Part shown: one piece after another, positions 17,714 to 25,969 of the stretch
Numbering within the stretch: position 1 is the first letter of the stretch
Layout of the letters: every line of letters begins with the position of its first letter
Source: Bradyrhizobium altum
GTDB taxonomy: Bacteria; Pseudomonadota; Alphaproteobacteria; Rhizobiales; Xanthobacteraceae
Reading direction: 5' to 3'
DNA: 64,000 nt
NCBI RefSeq assembly: GCF_020889705.1
Contig: NZ_JACMYP010000002.1
Span: forward strand, 62,001 to 126,000
Position numbers and translations under genes: made by a program
Notes under the pieces: generated by a model
Told to the model about the DNA's origin: nothing
The model's input: only the letters and a program-made list of their open reading frames with translations
The model's database searches: none

Positions 17714-18934
17714 TCACTCCGCCGCCTTGGTGACGATCCGCACCTCCGACGTCAGCGTCTTGTGCACCGGGCACTTGTCGGCGATCTCCATCAGCCGCCT
17801 GCGCTGGTCGGCGTCGAGGTCGCCTTCGATCCTGATCACACGGTCGATCTGGTCGAGCATGCCCTCGTGCGTCTCGCACTCCTCGCAATCCTTGGCATAG
17901 ATCTTGTTGTGCTGGAGCGTTACGGTGATGCGATCGACCGGCAGCGACTTGCGATCGGCATACATCCGCATCGTCATCGAAGTGCAGGCGCCGAGACCTG
18001 TGAGCAGGAAATCGTAAGGCCCGGGGCCGGAATCCTGGCCGCCGACGGCAACCGGTTCGTCGGCCAGCATGCGATGCGGACCCGTCGTGACGGTCTGCTG
18101 GAATTTGCTGGCGCGGGTCTCCTGCACCACGACGTTGCGCGGCGCGCTGCCGGTGTCGGCCACCGGCTGCGGTGCCAGATCGACGTAGCGTTCGGCCCAG
18201 GCGCCGATCACGTCGGCGACATAGGCGGCATCCTGCTTGCCGCTCAGGAGATGATCCGCGCCCGCAAGCGAGACGAAGCTCTTGGGATGCTTGGCCGCAA
18301 TGAAGATATTGGTGGCGTTGTCGATGCCGACGGTGTCGTCGGTCGGCGAGTGCATGACCAGCAACGCCTTGTGCAGCTGCTTTACCTGCGTCATCAAATT
18401 CTGCTCGGCGACGTCGTCGAGGAATTCGCGCTTGATGCGGAAGGGCCGGCCGGCGAGCGACACTTCGCCTTCACCCTGCGCGCGGATGTCCTCGATCCGG
18501 TCCTTGAAGAAATGCGTGACATGGACGGGATCAGACGGCGCGGCGATGGTGGCCACCGCCTTCGCCTCGGGAATCTGGCCGGCGGCCGCGAGGATCGCGG
18601 CGCCGCCGAGGCTGTGGCCGATCAGGATCGCGGGCGCCTCGCGTGTCTCGCGCAGATGGTCGGCGGCGCGGACGAGATCGGCGACGTTCGACGAGAACGT
18701 CGAATTGGCGAAATCGCCTTCGCTGGAGCCGAGGCCGGTGAAGTCGAAGCGCAGCGTGGCGATGCCCTTGGCTGCGAGCGCGACCGCGATGCGCTTGGCC
18801 GCCAGCACGTCCTTGCCGCAGGTGAAGCAGTGCGCGAACAGCGCATAGGCCTTGATCGGGCCGTCGGGCGTATCAAGCGCGGCGGCAAGCTGATGGCCGC
18901 CCACACCGGTGAATTGAAAGCGTTCGTGCGGCAT
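17714..18934 (-). CDS. Bifunctional alpha/beta-hydrolase / OsmC family protein
   Basis: Fusion protein of 406 residues. Seen: residues about 1-255 form an alpha/beta-hydrolase with nucleophile elbow GHSLGG (Ser108), an Asp in HSPTDDTVG and a His in GADHLLSG. Residues about 275-406 are an OsmC/Ohr domain with the two thiol-peroxidase cysteines, one in GLGACTSMTM and one in ADKCPVHKTL. OsmC domains reduce organic hydroperoxides. The joint role of the two parts is not known. The GGAGC ribosome site fits the start. The 210-bp gap to the MocR gene has no other feature that I can name. Confidence 0.88.
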   Translation of the reverse strand: MPHERFQFTGVGGHQLAAALDTPDGPIKAYALFAHCFTCGKDVLAAKRIAVALAAKGIATLRFDFTGLGSSEGDFANSTFSSNVADLVRAADHLRETREAPAILIGHSLGGAAILAAAGQIPEAKAVATIAAPSDPVHVTHFFKDRIEDIRAQGEGEVSLAGRPFRIKREFLDDVAEQNLMTQVKQLHKALLVMHSPTDDTVGIDNATNIFIAAKHPKSFVSLAGADHLLSGKQDAAYVADVIGAWAERYVDLAPQPVADTGSAPRNVVVQETRASKFQQTVTTGPHRMLADEPVAVGGQDSGPGPYDFLLTGLGACTSMTMRMYADRKSLPVDRITVTLQHNKIYAKDCEECETHEGMLDQIDRVIRIEGDLDADQRRRLMEIADKCPVHKTLTSEVRIVTKAAE

Positions 18935-18956
18935 CTTTTGCTCCGGATGGTTCTAA

Positions 18957-19083
18957 ACCTCTCCCATAGGGAGAGGTCGAATTTCGAGCATAGCGAGAAA
19001 TTCGGGTGAGGGGTTACGCTCCATCCAGGGACCGCGCCCCCTCACCCGGCGCTTCGCGCCGACCTCTCCCCATGGGAGAGGTG
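18957..19083. repeat. Family B palindromic repeat, copy 3
   Basis: Begins ACCTCTCCCATAGGGAGAGG and ends CTCTCCCCATGGGAGAGGTG, with CGGGTGAGGGGTTACGC and CCCCTCACCCGGCGCTTCG inside. It fills the gap between two minus-strand genes and may end transcription. Confidence 0.88.
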
Positions 19084-19090
19084 AGGAAAG

Positions 19091-19771
19091 TCAGTCGCCA
19101 GAATAGCGCTGTTCGGCCCAGGGATCACCGCGATTGTGGTAGCCGCGGACCTCCCAGAAGCCCGGCGCATCTGCGGTCAAGAACTCGATGCGCTGCAGCC
19201 ATTTTGCGCTCTTCCAGAAATAAAGATGCGGCACCACCAGCCGCACCGGGCCGCCGTGCTCCTGCTCGAGCGGCGTGCCGGACCAGCTATGGGCGAGCAG
19301 CGCGTCCTCGGCGGCAAAATCCTCGAGCGGCAGGTTCGTCGTATAGCCGTCATAGGATTGCAGCACGACGAAGCGCGCATCCTCGCGCGGCCTGCAGGCA
19401 GCGAGCAGGTCGCGGGTGGCAAGCCCTTGCCACTGGTTGTCATAGCGCGACCAGGTCGTGACGCAGTGAATGTCGGAAACAAACTGCGTCTGCGGCTGCG
19501 CCATGAATTGCGGCCAGGTCCAGTAGATCGTCTGCTCGACCGCACCGTAGACGTCGAGCCGCCAGCGTTCTCGCGTGACGTTCGGCATCAGCCCGAGATC
19601 GAGCACCGGCCAGTCCGCCGTCAGATGCTGGCCCGGCGGCAGGCGCTGCTCCTCCGGCCTTGTGACCTTGCCGGTGAGGAATTTGCCCTCGCGCGCCCAG
19701 CGCTGCTTGCTGCGCGTCAGCTTGCTCTCGGGTGGCTCGGCGTCGTCGGTCATCGGTGTTGCGCCAATCAT
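19091..19771 (-). CDS. Sulfite oxidase-like molybdopterin oxidoreductase
   Basis: Cytoplasmic protein of the oxidoreductase molybdopterin-binding family, 226 residues. Seen: the cofactor cysteine in SDIHCVTTWSRYDNQWQG, followed by NLPLEDFAAEDALLAHSWSG and GGPVRLVVPHLYFWKSAKW, typical of sulfite-oxidase-like proteins without signal peptide or dimerisation domain. It starts within the stop codon of the MFS gene (ATGA overlap), so the two are coupled; MTDDAEPP at 19753 is a possible alternative start. Substrate unknown. Confidence 0.82.
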   Translation of the reverse strand: MIGATPMTDDAEPPESKLTRSKQRWAREGKFLTGKVTRPEEQRLPPGQHLTADWPVLDLGLMPNVTRERWRLDVYGAVEQTIYWTWPQFMAQPQTQFVSDIHCVTTWSRYDNQWQGLATRDLLAACRPREDARFVVLQSYDGYTTNLPLEDFAAEDALLAHSWSGTPLEQEHGGPVRLVVPHLYFWKSAKWLQRIEFLTADAPGFWEVRGYHNRGDPWAEQRYSGD

Positions 19772-21090
19772 TCGTGGCGATGCATCGCGGAGTCGTGCTT
19801 GGTGTCGCGCATGGTCGAGTAGATCAAGAGCGACAGGAAAATCATGCCGCTGAGATAATAGTAGAACCAGTCCTCATGCCCGATGCTCTTGAAATAGAGC
19901 GCGACCGCAGGCGCGGTGCCGCCGAAGATCGACACCGTGATGGCGTAGGGCAGGCCGACGCCGAGCGCACGGACATTGGTCGGGAACAGCTCGGCCTTCA
20001 CGATCGCATTGATCGAGGTGTAGCCGGCGACGAAGATCCAGGCGCTGCAGATCAGAAGGAAGGCGATGAAGGGCGACTTGGTCTCCTTCAGGGCGGTCAG
20101 GATCGGGATCGTCGCCAGCGTGCCGACGACGCCGAAGAAGATCAAGAGCGGCTTGCGGCCGATACGGTCCGACAGCGCGCCGTAGATCGGCTGCAGGAAG
20201 GTCGCGAAGATCAGCGAGCCGAAGATCACGAAGGTGGTCTGGTCCTCGGTGAGGCCGACCGACAGTTTCACGAAAGTCTGCATGTAGGTGGTGAAAGTAT
20301 AGAACGCCGCGGTGCCGCCGGCCGTGAGGCCGACCACCAGCAGCAATTCGCGCGGGTAGTTCAGGAGGCCGACGATCGAGCCGGTCGGCTTGGAGACCTT
20401 CTTGGCCTCCTCGAACGCCTCGGTTTCGTGCAGGCCGCGCCGCATCACCGCTGCGAAGATCGCGAGCATGGCGCCGATCACGAACGGAATCCGCCAGCCC
20501 CAGGCCTTCAGTTCGTCCGGCGTCAGGAACACCTTTTGCAGCAACAGCAGCACGATGATCGCGGTGAGCTGGCCGCCGATCAGCGTGACGTACTGGAAGC
20601 TCGAATAGAAGCCGCGATGCTTGGCGTCGGCGACCTCGCTGAGATAGGTGGCGCTGGCGCCATACTCGCCGCCGAGGCTCAGGCCCTCGATGATGCGGGC
20701 GAGTGCCAGGATCGCCGGTGCGGCAATGCCGATGGTGGCATAGGTCGGCGTCACCGCGATGATCAGCGAGCCGAAGCACATGCAGACCACCGAAAGTGTC
20801 AGCGACAATCGTCGGCCATAGCGGTCGGCGATGTAGCCGAACAGCCAGCCGCCGAGCGGGCGCATCAGGAAAGTCGCGGCAAACAGCACGGCCGCATTGA
20901 GCTGCTGCACCACCGGATCGCTGTGCGGGAAGAACGCCGGCGCGAAATACAGTGCGAACGCGGTGTAGGCGTAGAAATCGTACCATTCGACGAGATTGCC
21001 GACCGAGCCGATGAAGATCGCCTTGACCCGCCGCTCGACGTCACGGATGTCGAGATGGTCGCTCGCGGATTGAGCGGTTTGTTCGGACAT
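19768..21090 (-). CDS. MFS transporter, metabolite:proton symporter type
   Basis: Inner-membrane importer of 440 residues with 12 hydrophobic segments. Seen: the family motif RPLGGWLFGYIADRYGRRLSL after helix 2, GLSLGGEYGASATYLSEVA around helix 4-5 and a second DRIGRKPLLI loop. These match the MHS subfamily (KgtP, ProP, ShiA), which take up dicarboxylates, betaine or aromatic acids. Substrate is not determinable here. A GGGGAGG ribosome site precedes the ATG. Its last codons overlap the sulfite-oxidase-like gene. Confidence 0.87.
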   Translation of the reverse strand: MSEQTAQSASDHLDIRDVERRVKAIFIGSVGNLVEWYDFYAYTAFALYFAPAFFPHSDPVVQQLNAAVLFAATFLMRPLGGWLFGYIADRYGRRLSLTLSVVCMCFGSLIIAVTPTYATIGIAAPAILALARIIEGLSLGGEYGASATYLSEVADAKHRGFYSSFQYVTLIGGQLTAIIVLLLLQKVFLTPDELKAWGWRIPFVIGAMLAIFAAVMRRGLHETEAFEEAKKVSKPTGSIVGLLNYPRELLLVVGLTAGGTAAFYTFTTYMQTFVKLSVGLTEDQTTFVIFGSLIFATFLQPIYGALSDRIGRKPLLIFFGVVGTLATIPILTALKETKSPFIAFLLICSAWIFVAGYTSINAIVKAELFPTNVRALGVGLPYAITVSIFGGTAPAVALYFKSIGHEDWFYYYLSGMIFLSLLIYSTMRDTKHDSAMHRHE

Positions 21091-21174
21091 TGGCAGGCCT
21101 CCCCGGATTCTCTGGCGCGATTCCGGGGCAACCTATCTCATTTGCGTGGGGCGATGTAACTGCTGTCCTGTTCC

Positions 21175-22401
21175 TCAGGCGTTCTTGCTGAACAGAACGG
21201 GCAGTTGACGCGGGCCGCGCACCGTGCCTTCCGACCAGGTGACCTTGCCGGCCGGGTCGAGGCGGAAATCCGGAATCCGCTTCAGCCATTCCTCGATCGC
21301 CACCTGCATCTCCATCCGGGCCAGGTTGGAACCGACGCAGCGGTGGATGCCGAGGCCGAAGGCGGCGTGGCGGTTTTCCTTGCGGTCGATCACGACCTTG
21401 TCCGCATCGGGGAACATGGCGGGGTCGCGATTCGCCGCGGGGAAGGACAGCAGCACCATGTTGCCGGCCTTGACCGGGCAGCCGGAGATCGTGGTCTCCT
21501 TCATCACCTCGCGCGCCATCGTCACCGGCGAATAGGCGCGCAGGAATTCCTCGATCGCGGTCGGGATCAGCGCCGGCTCCGCGACCAGGCGCTCGCGATC
21601 GGCGGGCGTCTTGGCGAGGTGCCAGAGCGAGGAGCCGAGCGCGCTCCAGGTGGTGTCGATGCCGGCGATCAAAAGCAGGCGCAGCGAGCCGAGCACGTGC
21701 TCGTCGGTCAGCGGCTGGCCGCCGGGGCCCTTGGCCCGCAGCAGCTGCGAGATCAGATCGTCGCCCGGCTCAAGCTTGCGCTGCTCGAGATGGGCCATGA
21801 AGTAGCCGGTCATCTCGCGCACGCCGCTCATCATCTCGTTCTCGTCCTTGATGCCGAGCTCGAGGATCTGGTGGATCCACTTGATGAAGAGGTCGCCGTC
21901 CTTCTCGGGGATTCCCAGCATGTGCGCGATGGCGCGCACCGGGATGTGCTTGGTGTAGCGCGCCGCGGCGTCGCAATGGCCATCGGCGATGAATTCGTCG
22001 ATCAGCTCGTTGCAGATCGCGCGCACGCGCGGCTCCAGCCGCTTCATCGCGTCCGGCGTGAAGGGCGGCAGCAGCACCTGCTTGGCGGGCTTGTGCTCCG
22101 GCGGATCGGAGGTGATCGGCGGCGCGCGGGCGGAGATCTCGGGGCGGACGTCGCGCACGATGACGCGGCGCGAGGAGAAATGCTCGGTGTCGTAGGCGAT
22201 CTCCTTCACCGCCTGATAGGTGGTCGGCATGTAGCAGCCGAGGAAGCGCTCGGTATGCACGACCGGCGAGGCCGCGCGCAGCGTCTCCCAGATCGGAAAC
22301 GGGTCGTCGGTCCAGACCGGATCGGTATGGTCGAAATCATGGACCCAGTCGGTGACCGGGGGATGTTCGGGCAGATAGGTTGCGGACGGGGAATCGGACA
22401 T
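21175..22401 (-). CDS. Cytochrome P450
   Basis: Soluble bacterial P450 of 408 residues; substrate unknown. Seen: I-helix LLLIAGIDTTWSALGSS with the acid/alcohol pair, K-helix ExxR in EEFLR, and the haem loop FGLGIHRCVGSNLAR with Cys355 as the thiolate ligand. I chose the ATG at 22401 (MSDSPSAT), preceded by GAAGGAAA; a longer frame to 22464 lacks support. It is 75 bp downstream of a ferredoxin gene, the usual redox partner, and a TetR gene diverges from them. Confidence 0.92.
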   Translation of the reverse strand: MSDSPSATYLPEHPPVTDWVHDFDHTDPVWTDDPFPIWETLRAASPVVHTERFLGCYMPTTYQAVKEIAYDTEHFSSRRVIVRDVRPEISARAPPITSDPPEHKPAKQVLLPPFTPDAMKRLEPRVRAICNELIDEFIADGHCDAAARYTKHIPVRAIAHMLGIPEKDGDLFIKWIHQILELGIKDENEMMSGVREMTGYFMAHLEQRKLEPGDDLISQLLRAKGPGGQPLTDEHVLGSLRLLLIAGIDTTWSALGSSLWHLAKTPADRERLVAEPALIPTAIEEFLRAYSPVTMAREVMKETTISGCPVKAGNMVLLSFPAANRDPAMFPDADKVVIDRKENRHAAFGLGIHRCVGSNLARMEMQVAIEEWLKRIPDFRLDPAGKVTWSEGTVRGPRQLPVLFSKNA

Positions 22402-22476
22402 CAGCTCGTTTCCTTCTCGTTCGATCAAAACGCTGGCCGGCTCAACGGGAGGCCACGCAGCCATCCCTGCTGGCCG

Positions 22477-22683
22477 CTATTCCTCGGTGACTTCGATCGC
22501 GATTTCCGGGCAGTTGGTTTGCGCGAGCCAGGCCTTGTCCTCGAGCCCGGCCGGAACGGTCCCGTCGCCGACTTCATGGGCGTTGCCATATTCGTCGAGC
22601 TCGAACAGTTCAGGGGCGAGCGATTTGCAGCGGGCGTGACCCTGGCACTTGTCCTGGTCGACGCGGATTTTGAGCTTGGACAT
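22477..22683 (-). CDS. P450-type ferredoxin, [3Fe-4S] class
   Basis: Short 68-residue ferredoxin that would pass electrons to the adjacent P450. Seen: cysteine pattern C13-x-x-H16-x-x-C19 and C58-P, in which His replaces the second cysteine of a normal four-cysteine set, as in [3Fe-4S] ferredoxins serving actinobacterial and alphaproteobacterial P450s. The ATG at 22683 follows GAGGGAG. No ferredoxin reductase gene is nearby, so reduction must come from elsewhere. Confidence 0.88.
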   Translation of the reverse strand: MSKLKIRVDQDKCQGHARCKSLAPELFELDEYGNAHEVGDGTVPAGLEDKAWLAQTNCPEIAIEVTEE

Positions 22684-22734
22684 GCAAGCACTCTCCCTCG
22701 GCTCTGGCGCACAGGTAGGGCGCGCCGGGTTCCT

Positions 22735-22860
22735 CATTTTAGTTTATGCAAGTTCCAGCTTGCTTGGGCGGCCGGCCTCTTAACCGGATCACCAAGTTAT
22801 AGTATATTACATTATCGTCGTGCTTGCGCGTCAAGCGAAAATTCAGCGATCATTGCCGCA
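22735..22860. promoter_or_regulatory. Divergent promoter region of P450-ferredoxin and tetR
   Basis: The 126-bp gap holds an AT-rich core, ATAGTATATTACATTATC, near 22800, unlike its surroundings. It is the only likely site for promoters of both sides and for TetR-type binding. I could not assign -10 and -35 boxes safely. Confidence 0.45.
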
Positions 22861-23493
22861 ATGGGACAAATCGTTCGTAAGCCGTTGAAAACCTACCACC
22901 ATGGCGACCTTCGCGAAGCCCTGATTCAGGCGGCGTTACGCGAGGTCGAACTCGGTGGCCCCGAAGCGATCAGCATCAAGGCGCTGGCCAGGCAACTCGG
23001 CGTCTCGCAGCCGGCGCCGTACCGGCATTTCGCCGACCGCGAGGCGTTGCTGGAGGCGGTGACCGCGGAAGCATTCCGGCAGTTCAATGTGATCATGCGC
23101 GAGGCGATCGAGCAGCCCGGCAAGGGCTCGAAACTGTCGCGCTTCGCCCAGGCTGCGCTGGCCTTCGGGCTCGAGCGCCACGGCATCTACCGGCTGATGT
23201 TCGCGTCCAGAACCATGGCCTGCGCGCCTGTCGGCAGCGAACTGCACGTCGCGGCGATGGAAACGCTGGCGCTGTTGATCGAGTCGTTCGAGGCGCCGGC
23301 CGTCGGGCTGTTGCGCGAGCGGCAGGCGCTGAAGATCTGGGCCGGGCTGCACGGCATCGTGATGCTCGCCGAGCAGGGCCTGCTCACCGGCGAGGTCGGC
23401 CAGATCAGCCGCGAGGAACTGATGGACGAGATCGTCGAGCAGACCAAGCTCGCGCTCACCGTCGCGCTGCATGCGACGGAGGAAAAGGCGTAG
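22861..23493 (+). CDS. TetR/AcrR family transcriptional regulator
   Basis: Probable repressor of the divergent P450-ferredoxin genes. Seen: 210 residues; N-terminal DNA-binding domain with ISIKALARQLGVSQPAPYRHFADREALLEAV (about residues 38-68) and a ligand-binding part with a TetR_C-like KIWAGLHGIVMLAEQGLL. I use the ATG at 22861 because the domain begins there; a longer upstream frame is antisense to the P450. It is tail to tail with the amidase at 23500, only 6 bp apart. Confidence 0.87.
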   Translation: MGQIVRKPLKTYHHGDLREALIQAALREVELGGPEAISIKALARQLGVSQPAPYRHFADREALLEAVTAEAFRQFNVIMREAIEQPGKGSKLSRFAQAALAFGLERHGIYRLMFASRTMACAPVGSELHVAAMETLALLIESFEAPAVGLLRERQALKIWAGLHGIVMLAEQGLLTGEVGQISREELMDEIVEQTKLALTVALHATEEKA

Positions 23494-23499
23494 GACGCT

Positions 23500-24921
23500 T
23501 TATCTCGGCGGCCGCGGATCGATCGGGGTGGTGCCGCGCACGCCCAGAATGTCCTCCAGCACTTTCGCGCCGGCGAGAAGCTGCGCCTCGGCGCGCGGCT
23601 TGGCGACCATCTGCAGGCCGACCGGCAGGCCCGACGCCGTGAAGCCGCAGGGCAGCGACAGCGCCGGACAGCAGGCCAGCGTGATCGCATAGACGATGCC
23701 GAGCCATTCGACGTAATTGTCGAATGTCTTGCCGTCGCATTCGGCGACATAGCGGTTCTCGACCGGGAATGGCGGCACGATGGTCGCGGGCGCCAGCAGC
23801 AGGTCGTATCTCTCGAAGAATTCGAGCGCACGCGCGGTCATCGCCACACGCTGCGCCTCGGCGCGCTCGAGCTTTTCGACGGTGAGCTTCAGCCCTTCCT
23901 CGATGTTCCAGATCACTTCGGGCTTGAGCAGGTCGCGCTTGGTGCGCAGCAATTCGGCCTTGCTGATCGCGAAATCGAACGCGCGCAGCACGTGGAAGCA
24001 TTCATGGGCCTCGCGGAAGTCGGGATGCGCCTCCTCGACGATCGCGCCGGCTTCCGCGAACCGCTCCGCGGCCTTGCGGGTCACGGCCTTGACCTCGGGA
24101 TCGACGGGCGTGATGCCGAGATCGGGCGAATAGGCGATGCGCTTCGGCTTCTGGTTCGAGCGCGCCGCAGACAGGAACGAGGTCGGCAGCACCGGCAGCG
24201 ACAGCGGATCGGCAGCATGCTCGCCGCTCATCGCGTCGAGCAGCAGCGCGAGGTCCTCGACATTGCGCGCCATCGGTCCCTGCACGCCGAGCGTGCGGTC
24301 GACCCCGAATTTCGGCGTGTGTGCGACCCGGCCGATCGACGGCCGGAGGCCTACGACGCCGCAGAAGCTCGCCGGGTTACGCAAGCTGCCGCCCATGTCG
24401 GAGCCGTGGGCGAGCCACGCGGTGCCGCTGGCGAGTGCCGCCGCGGCGCCGCCGGAGGAGCCGGCGGCTGAGCGCGATGTATCCCAGGGATTGCGTGTCG
24501 GACCGAACACCTCGTTGAAGGTGTTGGCGCCGGCGCCGAATTCCGGGGTGTTCGACTTGGCGTAGATCACGCCGCCTTTCTGTTCGAGGCGCTCGACCAG
24601 GATGTCCGACTTCGCGGGGATGTTGTCCTTGAAGATCGGCGAGCCCAGCGTGGTCAGCACGCCGGAGACGGCGGTGAGGTCCTTGATCGGGACGGGAAGA
24701 CCCGCGAGCAGGCCGCGCTCGCTGGCCGGCTTCTGCATCAGGGCCTTGGCGTGGGTGCGGGCGCGATCGAAGCAGAGCGTCGGCAGCGCGTTGACCTTGC
24801 CGTCGACCTCGGCGATGCGCTTTTCCAGCACGTCGAGCAGATCGAGCGGCGTGACGTCGCCGGCTTTCAGTTTCTCGACGACGGCACACGCCGTTTCCTT
24901 CACCAAGCCCTGATCAGCCAT
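23500..24921 (-). CDS. Amidase signature family hydrolase
   Basis: A 473-residue amidase, not closely related to the one at 12151. Seen: the catalytic Lys in LPVPIKDLTAV, the cis-Ser in AAGSSGGAAAAL and the nucleophile Ser in GSDMGGSLRNPAS. The family hydrolyses amides of many kinds, and substrate cannot be read from sequence. A GGAGC ribosome site precedes the ATG. It is a lone gene between a TetR gene and a divergent hydrolase. Confidence 0.86.
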   Translation of the reverse strand: MADQGLVKETACAVVEKLKAGDVTPLDLLDVLEKRIAEVDGKVNALPTLCFDRARTHAKALMQKPASERGLLAGLPVPIKDLTAVSGVLTTLGSPIFKDNIPAKSDILVERLEQKGGVIYAKSNTPEFGAGANTFNEVFGPTRNPWDTSRSAAGSSGGAAAALASGTAWLAHGSDMGGSLRNPASFCGVVGLRPSIGRVAHTPKFGVDRTLGVQGPMARNVEDLALLLDAMSGEHAADPLSLPVLPTSFLSAARSNQKPKRIAYSPDLGITPVDPEVKAVTRKAAERFAEAGAIVEEAHPDFREAHECFHVLRAFDFAISKAELLRTKRDLLKPEVIWNIEEGLKLTVEKLERAEAQRVAMTARALEFFERYDLLLAPATIVPPFPVENRYVAECDGKTFDNYVEWLGIVYAITLACCPALSLPCGFTASGLPVGLQMVAKPRAEAQLLAGAKVLEDILGVRGTTPIDPRPPR

Positions 24922-25009
24922 GCGCCGTTGCTCCTATGTCTTCCGTTTGCTTGTGCTGTAGAACATTTCCTGCCGTCGTGGCAATGCGACGAGAACCGAA
25001 GGGGCAGGG

Positions 25010-25863
25010 ATGGCAGCGTTGTTTTCCGCGCTGGACTGGCGCGCGATGAGCCAGCAGGAGCGGGACCTCGGCTTGAACAATGGTGTTGCCGTCAAGGGCA
25101 GCGCCGAGATCGCCGCCGGCTGGGAGCAGCGCTCCGCGGCGCTGCGGCAGAAGCATCCCGACCATCTCGACCTCCGATACGGTCCGCGTGAGCGCAACCG
25201 GATCGATTTCCTCAAAGCCCGCGATGGCGCGCGACGTTGCTGTTCGTCCACGGCGGCTATTGGCAGACCCGCGCCAAGGAGGTGTTCACGATCTTTGCCG
25301 AGGGGCCGCTGGCGCACGGCATCAATGTGGCCCTGATCGGCTACACGCTGGCGCCGGATGCGACGCTCGATGACATCGTCGCCGAGATTCACGCAGGCAT
25401 CGATTGTCTTGCCGGGCAATTGCCCGCGCTCGGTGCCGTTGCCGAAGGCATCGTCGTGTCGGGCTGGTCGGCGGGCGGCCATCTGACATCGATGGCGTTG
25501 TCGAACGCCCATGTCCGGGCCGGCATGGCGATCTCGGGCATCTATGACCTCGAGCCGATCAGGCATTCCTACCTCAACGAGAAGCTCAGGCTCGACGAAG
25601 CCGCCTCACGGCGCAATTCGCCCATGATGCAGCAAGGCGGCACGGCAAAGCCGCTGTCGCTCGTGGTCGGCAGCGCCGAACTGCCGCTGCTGCGCAAGCA
25701 GACCGCCGATTTCGCCGGCCATCGCGCCCGCTACGGCTTGCCGGTGACCTATGAGGAGATCGGCGGCGCCGACCACTTCTCGATCATGAACCAGATGCTG
25801 GCGCCGCAGGGCCGCATCACCACGCTGATCCGGCAGTTGTTCGACCGGACGGCGTCATCCTGA
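25010..25863 (+). pseudogene. Alpha/beta-hydrolase (kynurenine formamidase-like), frameshifted
   Basis: Seen in two frames: residues 1-72 from the ATG at 25010 (MAALFSALDWRAM to KARDGA), then LLFVHGGYWQTRAKE onward in the next frame to the stop at 25863. The oxyanion motif HGGYW, the nucleophile elbow GWSAGG and a C-terminal GGADHF His show a formamidase or BD-FAE-like esterase. One base is missing in the GCGCGCG run at 25227-25233; adding one base would restore 284 residues. Either a real mutation or a base-call error. The stop codon lies inside the family A repeat that follows. Confidence 0.8.
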
Positions 25864-25952
25864 GGTGCGAGCGAAGCGAGCCTCGAAGGATGACGCAGCC
25901 CGTGGCCCATCCTTCGAGACGCCGCGCAAGGCGCGGCTCCTCAGGATGACGT
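25853..25952. repeat. Family A palindromic repeat, copy 3, overlapping a gene end
   Basis: GCGTCATCCTGAGGTGCGAG at one end and GCTCCTCAGGATGACGTC at the other, with CTCGAAGGATGACG and CATCCTTCGAGACG inside. The TGA in CATCCTGAGG is the stop codon of the hydrolase gene. Confidence 0.88.
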
Positions 25953-25969
25953 CAAATAAGTGGCAAGGC

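Noticed and set aside
5141..19083. Family B repeats as a CRISPR array
   Set aside because: Only three copies, 4-10 kb apart, each internally palindromic and with no regular spacing or cas genes.
21205..22860. Possible 762-residue fusion of a plus-strand frame with the TetR gene
   Set aside because: The first 552 codons are antisense to the P450 and ferredoxin genes and match nothing. The TetR domain begins at the ATG at 22861.
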